Below are positions 1 through 8,319 of a stretch of DNA of 64,000 bases, piece after piece (within the stretch, counting starts at the first letter, position 1; each line of letters opens with the position of its first letter). The translations under genes were made by a program, and so were the position numbers. This DNA is from Cutibacterium porci (GTDB lineage: Bacteria; Actinomycetota; Actinomycetes; Propionibacteriales; Propionibacteriaceae). The notes beneath the pieces are model-generated. The model had not been told where the DNA came from, searched no databases, and worked only from the letters and a program-made list of their open reading frames with translations. The stretch spans positions 62,001 through 126,000 of the forward strand of contig NZ_VUMG01000002.1 of NCBI RefSeq assembly GCF_009696315.1. The letters run 5' to 3'.

Positions 1-1
1 C

Positions 2-241
2 GACATCGCCGCACGGTGGCTGCGCGACGGGGACCCGGACGATGTCCTGCACCGCTGGCACGAGGGTCTCACCGACCTCGACCACGCCATGACCGGAGCC
101 CTCATCGGAGCACAGGCGCGCTGGCCCCTCTCGGACGACGATCTGGAGGACGTATCCGGCATCGGCGAGGCGACCGCCATCCTCCTGTGCTACCGGAGGC
201 CCGGCGGCGAGTCGCTGGCCAGCGGGATCATCAGGGCCTGA
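2..241 (+). CDS. Hypothetical protein, 3' part only
   Basis: An open frame runs from the window edge to TGA at 239-241 (79 codons visible). The start lies left of base 1. The visible protein is acidic and helical, with many Asp, Arg and Trp residues (for example DIAARWLRDGDPDDV at the edge). I do not recognise a family. It is codirectional with the next two small genes and is followed by a GC hairpin. It probably belongs to the left, non-structural end of the prophage, but function cannot be inferred. Confidence 0.5.
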   Translation, partial: DIAARWLRDGDPDDVLHRWHEGLTDLDHAMTGALIGAQARWPLSDDDLEDVSGIGEATAILLCYRRPGGESLASGIIRA

Positions 242-257
242 GCGCAGACACACAACA

Positions 258-286
258 GCCGCCCCGGAGTCGCTCTCTGGGGCGGC
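258..286 (+). terminator. GC-rich hairpin after the partial gene
   Basis: GCCGCCCC (258-265) and GGGGCGGC (279-286) form an 8-bp perfect stem with a 13-base loop, 16 bases after the preceding stop. No T-run follows, so it may be a weak terminator or an mRNA-stabilising hairpin. Confidence 0.4.
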
Positions 287-327
287 GCATGAGGACTGAC
301 AGCCGCAGCATGAGACAGGAGACAGAC

Positions 328-696
328 ATGATGCAGGACTACGAGCTCGACGCATGGCTTGGGTCAGCGCTGGAGGACACTACCGACGAGCAGCGCGAGC
401 AGCTGCACCGCCTCGACGAGGCCATCACAGACATGGGGCTCGACCCCGACGAGGACCCAGATCAGGAGCGATTCACAGGGGGAGCTACGGTCATCCTTGG
501 CGATGACACTCTCGAGCACGCTGTCGACCAGTGGCGCGACGCACGCTTGGCCGCTAGCCACGCCCGCATCGCCATGTCGGGGGCCATCCTTGCAGCCTAC
601 ATCCGCGACGACGCCACCGAGGCCGAGCTCATGGAGCGCACCGGCCTGTCACGCCGAGTCATCCGCGAGGCACTAGGTAGGAGCGATTCCAGGTGA
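328..696 (+). CDS. Small acidic protein with C-terminal HTH-like segment
   Basis: 122 aa. I place the start at ATG 328 (a second ATG follows at 331) because AGGAG lies at 317-321. The in-frame extension back to base 16 is Arg/Pro-rich and looks like a shadow of the partial gene. The N-terminal half is acidic and helical. The last 40 residues (EAELMERTGLSRRVIREALG) look like a short helix-turn-helix. The stop overlaps the next GTG start (GTGA at 693-696), so the two are translationally coupled. Function unknown; a small phage or plasmid DNA-binding protein is possible. Confidence 0.55.
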   Translation: MMQDYELDAWLGSALEDTTDEQREQLHRLDEAITDMGLDPDEDPDQERFTGGATVILGDDTLEHAVDQWRDARLAASHARIAMSGAILAAYIRDDATEAELMERTGLSRRVIREALGRSDSR

Positions 697-1541
697 CACG
701 CCAGGTGACGGGCCCCCGCGACCTGCCATGGCTGCGGCACGAGCTGCTGGGGCTCATCGGTCAGAGGGTCGCCCTATATGCGGACGGACCTCGCAGCGCT
801 GACGCGGCCACGATGAGACGGTCCGCCAAGTCCATCGCGGCTGGCAGTCTATGGTGGGTGTCGGCGGACATGACGAGAGTCGCCCTTGACGCCTCCCAGG
901 ACATGCCGGCATGGTCCATCGCGGCGGCCATGCCGGACACCTCAGGCCTGCTGTGGTGGGCTGGCAGGCTCCCAGCAGTGCGCTACTGGGACGAGGATGA
1001 GCTCGCCATGCACGCCGGCCAGATGACGGCGATTATGTGGTGCCTGCATGATGGCGCGATGAGCATGGTGCCGATTATCAGGCTGGGCGAGGCTGGATGG
1101 ATCATGCCCACCTCGGCTTCCATTAGCACTGCTGCGACGAGCGAGGATATGCCACGGCTGGGCACGGCTCGCTGGCCGGATGCCGCCGGTGTGCTGTCCC
1201 TGCTTGGTGCAACCTGGACGCTCATGGTGGAGCCCCAGGTGGCCGAGCGGCGTCACCGGGATCAGCCGCGCCGGGATGTGGCCCGGGCTGCCAGGGCGCG
1301 CGAGTCGACCTCGCCTATCACTATCGTCGACCTGCGCCCAATGCGCACTGTGCCAGAACCGGGCGCGGGTGGCGAGTCGGGGCGGCGCCTGCACGTGCGC
1401 CACGTTGTGCGCGGCCACTGGCGTCAGCAGTGGTACCCGTCCTCGGGAGAGCACCGTCCCAGGTGGATTCACTCGTATCTCAAAGGCCCCGATGGGGCTC
1501 CGGTCAAGGCGTCGACGCCAGTCATGGTATGGCGGCGCTAG
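693..1541 (+). CDS. Hypothetical actinophage-type protein
   Basis: 282 aa, GTG start overlapping the previous stop by four bases. The N-terminal two thirds are Trp- and Met-rich without a family I can name. The C-terminal 50 residues contain VRGHWRQQWYPSSGEHRP followed by a Trp-Ile-His segment and a basic end. I recall this kind of tail on hypothetical proteins of actinobacterial phages and mobile elements, where its role is unknown. With its partner at 328-696 it forms a two-gene unit just upstream of the regulated operon at 1559-2512. Confidence 0.55.
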   Translation: MTRQVTGPRDLPWLRHELLGLIGQRVALYADGPRSADAATMRRSAKSIAAGSLWWVSADMTRVALDASQDMPAWSIAAAMPDTSGLLWWAGRLPAVRYWDEDELAMHAGQMTAIMWCLHDGAMSMVPIIRLGEAGWIMPTSASISTAATSEDMPRLGTARWPDAAGVLSLLGATWTLMVEPQVAERRHRDQPRRDVARAARARESTSPITIVDLRPMRTVPEPGAGGESGRRLHVRHVVRGHWRQQWYPSSGEHRPRWIHSYLKGPDGAPVKASTPVMVWRR

Positions 1542-1558
1542 AGACAATGCACCCGCTC

Positions 1559-1586
1559 TTGACAATGCCATAATTTATGGCATGAT
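1559..1586 (+). promoter_or_regulatory. Promoter with inverted-repeat operator in the spacer
   Basis: TTGACA (1559-1564) matches the -35 consensus exactly. CATGAT (1581-1586) is a 4/6 match to the -10 at a 16-base spacing. Between and into the -10 lies an inverted repeat, ATGCCATA-ATT-TATGGCAT (1565-1583). A protein bound there would block RNA polymerase. The HTH protein at 2120-2512, last gene of the operon, is the obvious candidate repressor. Confidence 0.7.
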
Positions 1587-1634
1587 AGAGCTATCAAGAC
1601 GGCACCGGCCGCACCAACGATAGGAGATCGACCC

Positions 1635-2123
1635 ATGACCTACACTCGCGACATTATCCGCAAGACGCACACCGATAACGGCGACGACGAATGGGAAACC
1701 CGGACTGTCCCAGTAGCAACATTCACCCAGATCGACAATGCCCTCGCTCGCACCCTCCTCGCGTTCGTTGACAGGCGCAACATCGGAAAAGCTATCACTA
1801 TTGATGAAACAAACTACGTCCTCGACTACATCTCGCAGTCAACCAACGCGTCGCGACACTCACGCGGCCTCTCCGTTTACTTCACGGTCCGCCGATCAGT
1901 CATTCGTATCTCCGATCATTGGTCAGAAAGCCACGGATACCCGGCATCCCGAAAGCTCAATTGCGGGGCCATCGACACTGCATACTGGGTGATCAACAAT
2001 GATCCAGCCCACGGAACTATCTCAAGCACCTATCACGCGGGAAAACATCCGCACCGGCTTCTAGCGGGCATTTGCGGCAAAACTGTACTCAACACGACCG
2101 TCAATCATTGGAGGGCGTCATGA
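1635..2123 (+). CDS. Unknown 162-aa protein; anti-CRISPR candidate by context
   Basis: 162 aa from ATG 1635, with AGGAG at 1623-1627. It is the first gene behind a strong promoter that carries an inverted-repeat operator, and it overlaps (ATGA) a helix-turn-helix gene. The protein is soluble and mixed in composition; I recognise no domain. Known anti-CRISPR (acr) genes are small, diverse phage proteins upstream of an HTH gene (aca) that represses the operon through an inverted repeat at the promoter. This locus reproduces that layout and lies at a prophage end beyond the tail-fibre genes, a common acr position. The assignment is inference by association. A toxin-antitoxin pair is the main alternative. 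Confidence 0.45.
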   Translation: MTYTRDIIRKTHTDNGDDEWETRTVPVATFTQIDNALARTLLAFVDRRNIGKAITIDETNYVLDYISQSTNASRHSRGLSVYFTVRRSVIRISDHWSESHGYPASRKLNCGAIDTAYWVINNDPAHGTISSTYHAGKHPHRLLAGICGKTVLNTTVNHWRAS

Positions 2124-2512
2124 ATTCAGCCACCGCGCGGACGATCAGGGAAACGTGCGGTCTAACGTACCGCGATATCGCCGACGCCTTAGACGTGAAT
2201 ATCCGCACTGTGCAGAGATGGGAGGGCGTCGCTTACGGTGCTGACATTCCCGACGATGCCGCAGCCTACTATGTCGGCTGCCTGACCTGGCTCACCAGGA
2301 CTGTCTCCGACGCGGTTGGGTACGCGCTTGCGATGGCTGACACGTATGGCGAGCCGGAGACCGTCGACCTGTCACGCTACGTCACCCAGGATAGTGCCGA
2401 ACGCGACGGATTCCCTTACCCGATAGGGCTTCACGCTGCTGCTCAAGGCCACATTCTCGAGCACCTGGCAGAACAGGGCATGACCTGCAATGTGACATAC
2501 ACCCAACCATAG
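2120..2512 (+). CDS. HTH regulator, Aca-like
   Basis: 130 aa from ATG 2120, preceded by GGAGGG and overlapping the upstream stop. The in-frame extension to 2072 lies inside the upstream gene and is rejected. Residues 5-35 (RTIRETCGLTYRDIADAL, then RTVQRWEG) form an XRE-type helix-turn-helix. The following 90 residues are helical and acidic. The arrangement of an N-terminal HTH with a longer conserved tail resembles DUF1870/Aca2-type regulators. It probably binds the ATGCCATA/TATGGCAT operator at 1565-1583 and represses its own operon. An antitoxin role cannot be excluded. Confidence 0.6.
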   Translation: MNSATARTIRETCGLTYRDIADALDVNIRTVQRWEGVAYGADIPDDAAAYYVGCLTWLTRTVSDAVGYALAMADTYGEPETVDLSRYVTQDSAERDGFPYPIGLHAAAQGHILEHLAEQGMTCNVTYTQP

Positions 2513-2529
2513 CGGTGATACAGCAAAAT

Positions 2530-2558
2530 ATGCCCCCGACCATGATGATCGGGGGCAT
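2530..2558. terminator. Bidirectional terminator between converging operons
   Basis: ATGCCCCCGA (2530-2539) and TCGGGGGCAT (2549-2558) form a perfect 10-bp stem. It lies between the plus-strand HTH gene and the end of the minus-strand late operon. Read on the minus strand, the stem is followed by ATATTTTG, a good T-rich tail. The plus-strand tail (ACGATTTG) is weaker. Confidence 0.8.
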
Positions 2559-2576
2559 ACGATTTGCGATGAGAGT

Positions 2577-3080
2577 CTACTTTACTTGCGTCCAGCCTGG
2601 CGGATAGATGGCCGGGTCCCACACGTTGCCGTCGACCAGGGATTCCCAAATATGGCCGTCAAATGTGACACGATCGCCCTTATGGTAGGCGTCGGTAGCC
2701 CCGGTCGGCTGCCGATACTCTGGCACCGTATCCCCTTGGCGCTCGCGCCAGTTGGCTACACCCGGCTCCCACACGTTCGAGTCGACGGTGGATTCCCACG
2801 TTTTTCCGCCGTGGGTGACGAGATCACCCAGCCTGTAGGCGTCGAGGGCCCCGGTCGGCTGGGCCCACTGTGCGTATCCGCCGTCGACTGGCCGACGCTT
2901 GGCTGTGATGCCGGTGGCGTCTTGGTAGTGGTCGATAGCGTCGGCGACCTGCTGAGGGATTTCGGCGACGACTCGGCGACGATTCGACTCACTATAGAGC
3001 GCGTTGATAGTGTCGTTCAGATCAGCGTCGGAAATGTTTTTCACATCATCGATGAGTGACGTCATTTCGTGTTTTCCCAT
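2577..3080 (-). CDS. Carbohydrate-binding protein with two CBM5/12-like repeats
   Basis: 167 aa, the last gene of the late operon. Its ATG directly abuts the TAG of the tail-fibre gene; ATG 3065 is an alternative start. The N-terminal 55 residues are helical. Two copies of a 45-residue Trp-rich module follow, each with the pattern QPTGAxDAYxxGDxV, then a WES motif, then NVWxPxxxxxW. This matches the chitin-binding fold of CBM5/12 (ChiA/ChiC-type) domains, often found on phage tail or lysis proteins. It may help the virion or endolysin bind cell-wall polysaccharide. The sugar specificity is unknown. Confidence 0.7.
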   Translation of the reverse strand: MGKHEMTSLIDDVKNISDADLNDTINALYSESNRRRVVAEIPQQVADAIDHYQDATGITAKRRPVDGGYAQWAQPTGALDAYRLGDLVTHGGKTWESTVDSNVWEPGVANWRERQGDTVPEYRQPTGATDAYHKGDRVTFDGHIWESLVDGNVWDPAIYPPGWTQVK

Positions 3081-4193
3081 CTAGAGTGTTGCTGGCCATC
3101 TTTCATCAGTAATCCATTCAGCGTGCAATCTGACACCAGATGCGACTGGGCCAGAAAAATTGCTATTAGAAGACGACGCGTTGAAAAACATGTTGCATAT
3201 ATTAATTGACGTGTTTGTGCATAGTTGATTAAATGCGAAACGTACCCTAAACCCTGACGGAAGCGGTTTATCTAGTATGGAGACGCCAGTTTTTGTGTGA
3301 TCGACAGAGGCATCGAAGCAAACGATGTTTCCGTATCTCCGTATCGTGACGGGAATATTGTTTGTCGGGGTGAGGCTACCGTCTGCCGCTGTAATAAAAT
3401 TAGTGTACTCTTGTCTCTTTGTGACATCCATGATCCCGGTGTCGCCGTAAACGACAGTCCAGCCGGTGGCGAGTTTCTGCCACAGGAATGTTTTCTGTGG
3501 GGCGTCCGTTGGAATCCACAACGCCCCGATCGGGGCACTAGCAGTCCACGTCCTACCCGCCTGATCCAATGTGGCTGGCATGTCGGGGCGTCCCACACCG
3601 GTGCCGGTGAGCGTCGACGGCTGACCTGCCGGGCCCGGCGGACCCTGCACTCCGCGAGGCCCCGCAGGACCAGTAAACGCTGACTGTGGGACACCAGACA
3701 CCTCATTTCCGGCGCGGATGAGCACGTCTCCGTCGTGCACCGTGGCTGGCACGAGCAGGGTCACGGTCGGGGCGGAGGCGTCGGGAGGCTGCCAGCCTGC
3801 AGCCGTCCACAGGTCGAGCGGGTGTGCTGTCGTGTGATCTGTGGTGACCGTGATCTGGTATGGCGTCCAGCCCAATGCGGCGGCGAATGATACCTGCCAT
3901 GTGCCGGTGTACAGCCACAATCCGCGCTGGCCGTTGAGACTTAGGTAGCCGTTGGCGTCGAAATCGGCGACAATATCCTCATGCTGGGCCCTGATGGACG
4001 GCTCGGGGGAGGCTCCGGGAATGATCCTCCCAGTCTCAAGCGGCCTGAATGTGACCGCCTTGTCCATGGCGACGGGCGGACCATCAGGGTAGGGGTCGTC
4101 GGCGCTCGTAGAGTCGGCGACAGCGCGGATAGCGCGGGCGGTCACAAAGCCGTACGCGTAGGCGGAGGGCAGTACAGGCTCAGCCATGCTCAC
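3081..4193 (-). CDS. Tail fibre / receptor-binding protein
   Basis: 370 aa. The GTG start overlaps the holin stop (4190-4193); ATG 4187 is an alternative. The N-terminal part matches phage upper-baseplate or fibre proteins. A short collagen-like stretch (GPAGPRGVQGPPGPAG) sits about mid-protein, followed by a tip domain. The last 120 codons (roughly 3084-3440) are clearly AT-richer than the rest and rich in Asn, Ser and Phe, which suggests the receptor-binding tip came from another source. Its position after the lysis genes and next to a carbohydrate-binding protein fits a host-recognition module. Confidence 0.65.
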   Translation of the reverse strand: MSMAEPVLPSAYAYGFVTARAIRAVADSTSADDPYPDGPPVAMDKAVTFRPLETGRIIPGASPEPSIRAQHEDIVADFDANGYLSLNGQRGLWLYTGTWQVSFAAALGWTPYQITVTTDHTTAHPLDLWTAAGWQPPDASAPTVTLLVPATVHDGDVLIRAGNEVSGVPQSAFTGPAGPRGVQGPPGPAGQPSTLTGTGVGRPDMPATLDQAGRTWTASAPIGALWIPTDAPQKTFLWQKLATGWTVVYGDTGIMDVTKRQEYTNFITAADGSLTPTNNIPVTIRRYGNIVCFDASVDHTKTGVSILDKPLPSGFRVRFAFNQLCTNTSINICNMFFNASSSNSNFSGPVASGVRLHAEWITDERWPATL

Positions 4194-4588
4194 TCCTCGG
4201 CGTGGCGTGCCACGAAAACCGAGCCAGGCTCACCGGCAGTCGCGCTCGGAGTCTCGTCGAGAGGCTCTATCATCCCGGCGTCATCAGCCGACAGTGTCAC
4301 GGTGTGATCCTCTGGAGGCTCCAGCAGGCCGCCGCCAGCCGACAGCACAGCGTGGGCGTCCGGGGACTGATTTCCGGCCACGAATTCGGGCGAGCCTAGC
4401 GACGTGGCCACCGACAGTATCGCAGCTACTAGCGCTGTGAGGAGGGCTGACAGCCACGGCAGTCCCCGGAGACTGTCAGTCGTGTAGGTGACGCCAGCGG
4501 AAACGCCGAGAGTGGCGATGAACGTTTGGATAAAAGTTTTCAGGGAGCGCTCGAAGCAGCCGAGCCAAAATTGTTTACCCACAGTCAC
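4190..4588 (-). CDS. Holin, r1t-type
   Basis: 132 aa, GTG start overlapping the endolysin stop. The N-terminal 65 residues (GKQFWLGCFERSLKTFIQTF, then TLRGLPW-like linker and a hydrophobic span around residues 45-65) follow the phage r1t holin pattern: an amphipathic or hydrophobic helix, a short turn and a second membrane helix. The C-terminal half is an acidic cytoplasmic tail. Holins open the membrane so the endolysin next door can reach the wall. Confidence 0.8.
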   Translation of the reverse strand: MTVGKQFWLGCFERSLKTFIQTFIATLGVSAGVTYTTDSLRGLPWLSALLTALVAAILSVATSLGSPEFVAGNQSPDAHAVLSAGGGLLEPPEDHTVTLSADDAGMIEPLDETPSATAGEPGSVFVARHAEE

Positions 4589-5424
4589 TTCACTTTCCGT
4601 TCCAGATCGCTCAGACGATTCTCGATTTTTTGTAGCCGTGTACGTACCTCAAGTATGTAATACCAGATACTCCACAGGGCATCCTTGGTGCGCCAGAGTT
4701 TACCGGTGACCGGGTTTTTCACCCAGGACAGGTTTTCAATCTGCTTTTTGAGCATCCCGTTTTGGTTTTGGACGACACCAACGTCGTGGTGCAGTTGCTG
4801 CTGGGCGGAGACAATGCTCGCTTTCAATTCCTTGACATCGGCCATAGTGAGCTCCTCTGGGTGCGTGTTGGTGATGGCGGCCATAAAACGGTCCCAAGGA
4901 AAGTAGGGGCCTGGGTCGTCATGGTCGGATTGGTGGAAAGCGTCAGAAACGTTATCGTGCCCGCAAATACCAGACATTCCCGATTTTACTTGGGCGGTGG
5001 AAAGCTTGCGGACCGGAATGTGGTGTCGGTGGCAAATGTCGCGGGCAAGAATGGCTGCCCGCTCTACGGCAGGCCACACTTGCGGGGATAGCCACTGCTC
5101 ACGCGTATAGGAATGCGATGGATTATCGAATGAAGATTTCGACCCGCCGTCGGCGCAAATCTCGATACCGATCGAGTGCGCATTGGGCGGGGCGTGATAC
5201 CCGATGGTCTCCTCCGACAGGCATTGCACTGTGGCAGTGACGTCGCAAACGTAGTGGGCTGAGGTAGGACGGGATGTCGACTGGAAGTATCGTGCGGTCG
5301 AGGCGGCCCTGCCCGCCCGGGATGCCGACGGATACCCAGTATCTGGGCACGTGGCGTGAATGACCAGCCTTGTCACTGGCGTATTCTCATTTCCACCGTG
5401 ATGCTTGGCCTGAATGAATTGCAT
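4585..5424 (-). CDS. Endolysin, N-acetylmuramoyl-L-alanine amidase
   Basis: 279 aa. Residues 1-170 form an Amidase_2/PGRP-like fold with the zinc-site pattern: LVIHAT near residue 20, AHYVCD near 57, and GHDNVSDAFHQSDHDDPG near 150. This cleaves the amide bond between muramic acid and the stem peptide. Residues 195-279 form a long coiled coil with a Trp-rich patch (WVKNPVTGKLWRTKDALWS), probably for oligomerisation or wall attachment. It has no signal peptide, so release depends on the adjacent holin. Confidence 0.9.
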   Translation of the reverse strand: MQFIQAKHHGGNENTPVTRLVIHATCPDTGYPSASRAGRAASTARYFQSTSRPTSAHYVCDVTATVQCLSEETIGYHAPPNAHSIGIEICADGGSKSSFDNPSHSYTREQWLSPQVWPAVERAAILARDICHRHHIPVRKLSTAQVKSGMSGICGHDNVSDAFHQSDHDDPGPYFPWDRFMAAITNTHPEELTMADVKELKASIVSAQQQLHHDVGVVQNQNGMLKKQIENLSWVKNPVTGKLWRTKDALWSIWYYILEVRTRLQKIENRLSDLERKVK

Positions 5425-5433
5425 GGTGTCCTC

Positions 5434-6216
5434 TCAGGGGGTGAGCGAGCCAGTCGGGGAAGGTGATGGTTTTTCGGCCGGAGCACATGCGGTTGCCCCG
5501 GCGACAGTCGATGTGGTGCCGTCAGTGAACGCGACGACCAGCTCGCCGCTGTCGCAGGTTAGGGAGGCTATGCCGCGCCCGTCTTTGCCTGGCGCGCCGT
5601 CTCTACCGTCCTTGCCGTCGGCCCCCGCCGGTCCGGCAGGCCCGGCTTGCCCTGCAGCGCCCGGCTGGCCGTCGACGCCAGGAAGGCCGTCATGGCCAGG
5701 ATTTCCCTGCGCGCCAGGAGCCCCCGTAGCGTCCTTGCCGGGTGCCCCTGTCGCGTCGCGGCCTGGGGTTCCGGTGGCGTCACGGCCAGGCCGACCGTCG
5801 CGGCCCGGAGACCCGGTAGCATCCCTGCCCGGCGCCCCAGGCCTGCCCGCCGGACCCATAGGGCCAGCTGGCCCCGGCGCGCCAGCGGCGGGGGCGGGGG
5901 CAGGGGCATCCTTGACACGCGACTCGACGCGGCTCGCCTCGTCGCACAGGCCAGCCTGCCGTAGTGAACGGCCCTCATCTGTTCCGGTGGCACATGCGGC
6001 CTTCACCCGCTGAGCTAGTGATTTCGCCTCGGCGGCGTTGGCTGCGGCCTGCGACCCGGCGGCGTCGCGCTCGCCCTGGATGTGTCCGGCCCAGCCGGTC
6101 AGGCCAGCAACGGCGGCCACCAGGATTGCGAGCATCAGAGCTTGCCACACATTCAGCCGCTCCGACGATCGGCGTTGTCGGCGTTCTGTTTCGAGCTCAT
6201 TCGTCGTGTGCGGCAT
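5434..6216 (-). CDS. Membrane-anchored collagen-like protein
   Basis: 260 aa from ATG 6216. Residues 1-22 are charged, and a single membrane helix (about 24-46, [19 protein letters not shown]) follows. A coiled-coil linker leads into about 35 Gly-X-Y triplets (residues 117-220), then a small C-terminal domain with [14 protein letters not shown]. The collagen stretch is dominated by [16 protein letters not shown] and GPAG units and should form a trimeric rod. Such proteins are common in phage tail modules, but the N-terminal membrane helix suggests display on the lysogen or insertion during assembly. It sits between tail and lysis genes and overlaps the next gene upstream. Confidence 0.75.
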   Translation of the reverse strand: MPHTTNELETERRQRRSSERLNVWQALMLAILVAAVAGLTGWAGHIQGERDAAGSQAAANAAEAKSLAQRVKAACATGTDEGRSLRQAGLCDEASRVESRVKDAPAPAPAAGAPGPAGPMGPAGRPGAPGRDATGSPGRDGRPGRDATGTPGRDATGAPGKDATGAPGAQGNPGHDGLPGVDGQPGAAGQAGPAGPAGADGKDGRDGAPGKDGRGIASLTCDSGELVVAFTDGTTSTVAGATACAPAEKPSPSPTGSLTP

Positions 6217-6454
6217 CAATCATCCAATCGGGTAAATCGGGCAAGGAAATTACCGGGACGCTATCGGGGAGAGATAAATTGTGGCGACGTATTTCGGCGC
6301 GGGTCGCGTACACCCATTCCTCTAGCTGGTCGATTTGGGCGGCCTGGCGGCGTTGAATTTTGCGGGAGCGGTGCGTCAGGGCCGGTAGCGCGGTGAGTAG
6401 GGCTGCCACCACTGTGGCTATACCGGTGACGAGTGTCGAGGCCATCTGGCCCAT
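6197..6454 (-). CDS. Small membrane protein, lysis/tail region
   Basis: 85 aa from ATG 6454. The N-terminal 28 residues form a hydrophobic helix ([21 protein letters not shown]), then a basic stretch and a helical acidic tail. It overlaps the collagen-like gene by 20 bases. Size, topology and position near the holin-endolysin pair fit a second holin or spanin-like accessory, but I see no family signature. Confidence 0.55.
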   Translation of the reverse strand: MGQMASTLVTGIATVVAALLTALPALTHRSRKIQRRQAAQIDQLEEWVYATRAEIRRHNLSLPDSVPVISLPDLPDWMIDAAHDE

Positions 6455-6465
6455 AGGGCGGCCTC

Positions 6466-6891
6466 CTAGTCTGTGTCGTGCTCGCTCCACGCGGCGGCAG
6501 TCAGCACAGCCAGCGGGGTGCACACGAGCAGGCCGAGCATCGGGGCGACCAGCGATGCGGGTGGTCTGGTGTCCATCGACCACGCCAAATCAAGCGCCGA
6601 CCACACACCCCAGGCGGCGGTGCTCATGCTCGCTCCGACGATCCCCCACAGGTGCGACGGTCGGATAGCGGCACCGACGAGCACGACCATTGCGGCGCCG
6701 TGCACGCCAATCCACCACCAGTCGTCGACGATGGCTACCGGCTGCACCAGCCCGTGCACGGGCAGGATCGCGGGGGTCGTCCGCCCTGCCAAGTGCAGGG
6801 CCAGCATGAGCACATGCGTCCAGGCGAGCAGCACTGTGATGCGCACGACCAGGCGGGGGCGGTGCAAAATCCGGTGCAGGTCGGCGAGCAT
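6466..6891 (-). CDS. Four-helix membrane protein, unknown
   Basis: 141 aa from ATG 6891, one base after the upstream stop. It contains about four hydrophobic segments (around residues 15-37, 50-80, 83-102, 113-135) and several Trp residues. It belongs to the block of small membrane proteins between the tail tip and the lysis genes. A holin-like or superinfection-exclusion role is possible. No family recognised. Confidence 0.55.
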   Translation of the reverse strand: MLADLHRILHRPRLVVRITVLLAWTHVLMLALHLAGRTTPAILPVHGLVQPVAIVDDWWWIGVHGAAMVVLVGAAIRPSHLWGIVGASMSTAAWGVWSALDLAWSMDTRPPASLVAPMLGLLVCTPLAVLTAAAWSEHDTD

Positions 6892-6892
6892 G

Positions 6893-7324
6893 TCAGCTTC
6901 CCATCACCTGCCATGCGGCAGTAATCGGTGCCGACGGTGGCAGCTTTGATCCGTCGACGGTGTATACGACGAGCTGGAAGCCAGTCGTCGTGATTTTTGC
7001 TGCCGCGAACGCCCACGCCGCCGAGCCCCCAGGCAGAGGGTCGGCACGAGAAACTATCACACTCGGCGGCGACGAGTAGGTGTGACGGAAGGATATCTGG
7101 TACGTATACGCGCTTGATCCACTCGGGGAAATATTCATCGACCCCGACTCGAAGTAGGCAAACCCCAAGGCTCCGGTTGCGGCCTTGGCGGAGTCAGCGG
7201 TCTGCTTGATAGAGGCCACATCGGCGTCTATAGCGGTAGCCAGCTTTTTGACATCGCCGGGGATATCAACCGGGTCTCCAGTCATAGGGAACGGGTAGCT
7301 GCGACTGGGTGTCGATCCTGCCAT
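6893..7324 (-). CDS. Tail-tip protein, fibre-like
   Basis: 143 aa, ATG overlapping the upstream stop. The N-terminal 55 residues are helical (trimerisation-type). The rest is beta-rich with Ser/Thr/Tyr, including SVIVSRADPLPGGSAAWAFA. This is a common plan for short tail fibres or receptor-binding tips of actinophages. It directly follows two baseplate-type genes, which supports a structural role. Confidence 0.55.
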   Translation of the reverse strand: MAGSTPSRSYPFPMTGDPVDIPGDVKKLATAIDADVASIKQTADSAKAATGALGFAYFESGSMNISPSGSSAYTYQISFRHTYSSPPSVIVSRADPLPGGSAAWAFAAAKITTTGFQLVVYTVDGSKLPPSAPITAAWQVMGS

Positions 7325-8319
7325 TATGATCTCCTTGTCATGGTGATTTGCCCCGATGTCACGTCGGTGCCGACGCCGACGAGGGAGGTGATATCGGCGG
7401 CCCCTGTGGCGGTGACTCCGACGCCCTGCGCGGCCCCGCTGAGGAGCTGCTGTGTGATGGCGTCGGGTAGGGTGATAGTGCGCTTTTCGCCTGGCATCCA
7501 GGATCCGACATCGACCGGACCGCCGACGGGCGTGGGCGTGTCGGCTCGCGTGGACGCCGTGTGGGCGACGAGGTGTATGGCGGCGGGGGACTCCCCCTCA
7601 CCGGCGCGAATGATAGTGATCTTGGCGGAGGCGGACCCCCAGCCCGCAACAGCATCAATGTGTGCGCTGTACAGCCAGCACGCTAGTGTCGCCTCCGTGC
7701 CGGTCATGGATCCATTGATGAGCGAGTCCGAGGCGGACCATCCGCCATCCCATGTGCCCGACTCGGCGGCCAGAAGCGTGACAGTGGCGGGATCATCTGG
7801 CGGGGTCAGCACGTCTGGTAGAGCCGTGATGGCCTGCATGGGATCGCTCGGCGGAGTCTGCCAGGATATGTCGGGCGGAAGTTTTCTAGTCCACCCCCTC
7901 GTGCCGTTGGCTACGGCACCGTCGATGGTCCACTCGACAGACACGGCGCTGCCCATCGACAGGTACCCCGATCCTGGCAGGGCGGTGAAAGTGCAGGACC
8001 CTAGAGTGGGGTGGTTGGCTGTGACAGTGACATCCTGGATGGTGTTTGCGTCGGCCATGTTGAGGCTCGCGACTGTGCCGAATGTGGGCCGGTAGGCCAG
8101 TGACCTGACGACACGGATAGGGCCGACAGGCGACGACTCGACAATGACAACGTCACCGTCTTGGTGCCACCAGCCCACCATTTCGTTGACGGCATCGAGC
8201 GTCGACCCGTTGGCGACGACCGACATGATGCCGGGGCCAGCGTGATTTCCTGACACGATGCCGGTGCGCGGCATCTCGTCGGTGCGCACGGCCACAATGT
8301 CGGCGAAAATGTCAGCCAT
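7324..8319 (-). CDS. Minor tail protein
   Basis: 331 aa from ATG 8319, overlapping the upstream gene by eight bases. The N-terminal 100 residues (IVSGNHAGPGIMSVVANGST, then a WWHQDGDVVIVES segment) look like a small beta-barrel, as in baseplate hub accessories. The remainder is beta-rich. Placement is between the Tal-like protein and a fibre-like protein. Assignment rests mainly on gene order. Confidence 0.6.
   Translation of the reverse strand: MADIFADIVAVRTDEMPRTGIVSGNHAGPGIMSVVANGSTLDAVNEMVGWWHQDGDVVIVESSPVGPIRVVRSLAYRPTFGTVASLNMADANTIQDVTVTANHPTLGSCTFTALPGSGYLSMGSAVSVEWTIDGAVANGTRGWTRKLPPDISWQTPPSDPMQAITALPDVLTPPDDPATVTLLAAESGTWDGGWSASDSLINGSMTGTEATLACWLYSAHIDAVAGWGSASAKITIIRAGEGESPAAIHLVAHTASTRADTPTPVGGPVDVGSWMPGEKRTITLPDAITQQLLSGAAQGVGVTATGAADITSLVGVGTDVTSGQITMTRRS

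Noticed and set aside
5568-5993. Other-frame open frames across the collagen repeats
   Set aside because: Repeat DNA gives long open frames in several frames; only the Gly-X-Y frame has a sensible start and domains.
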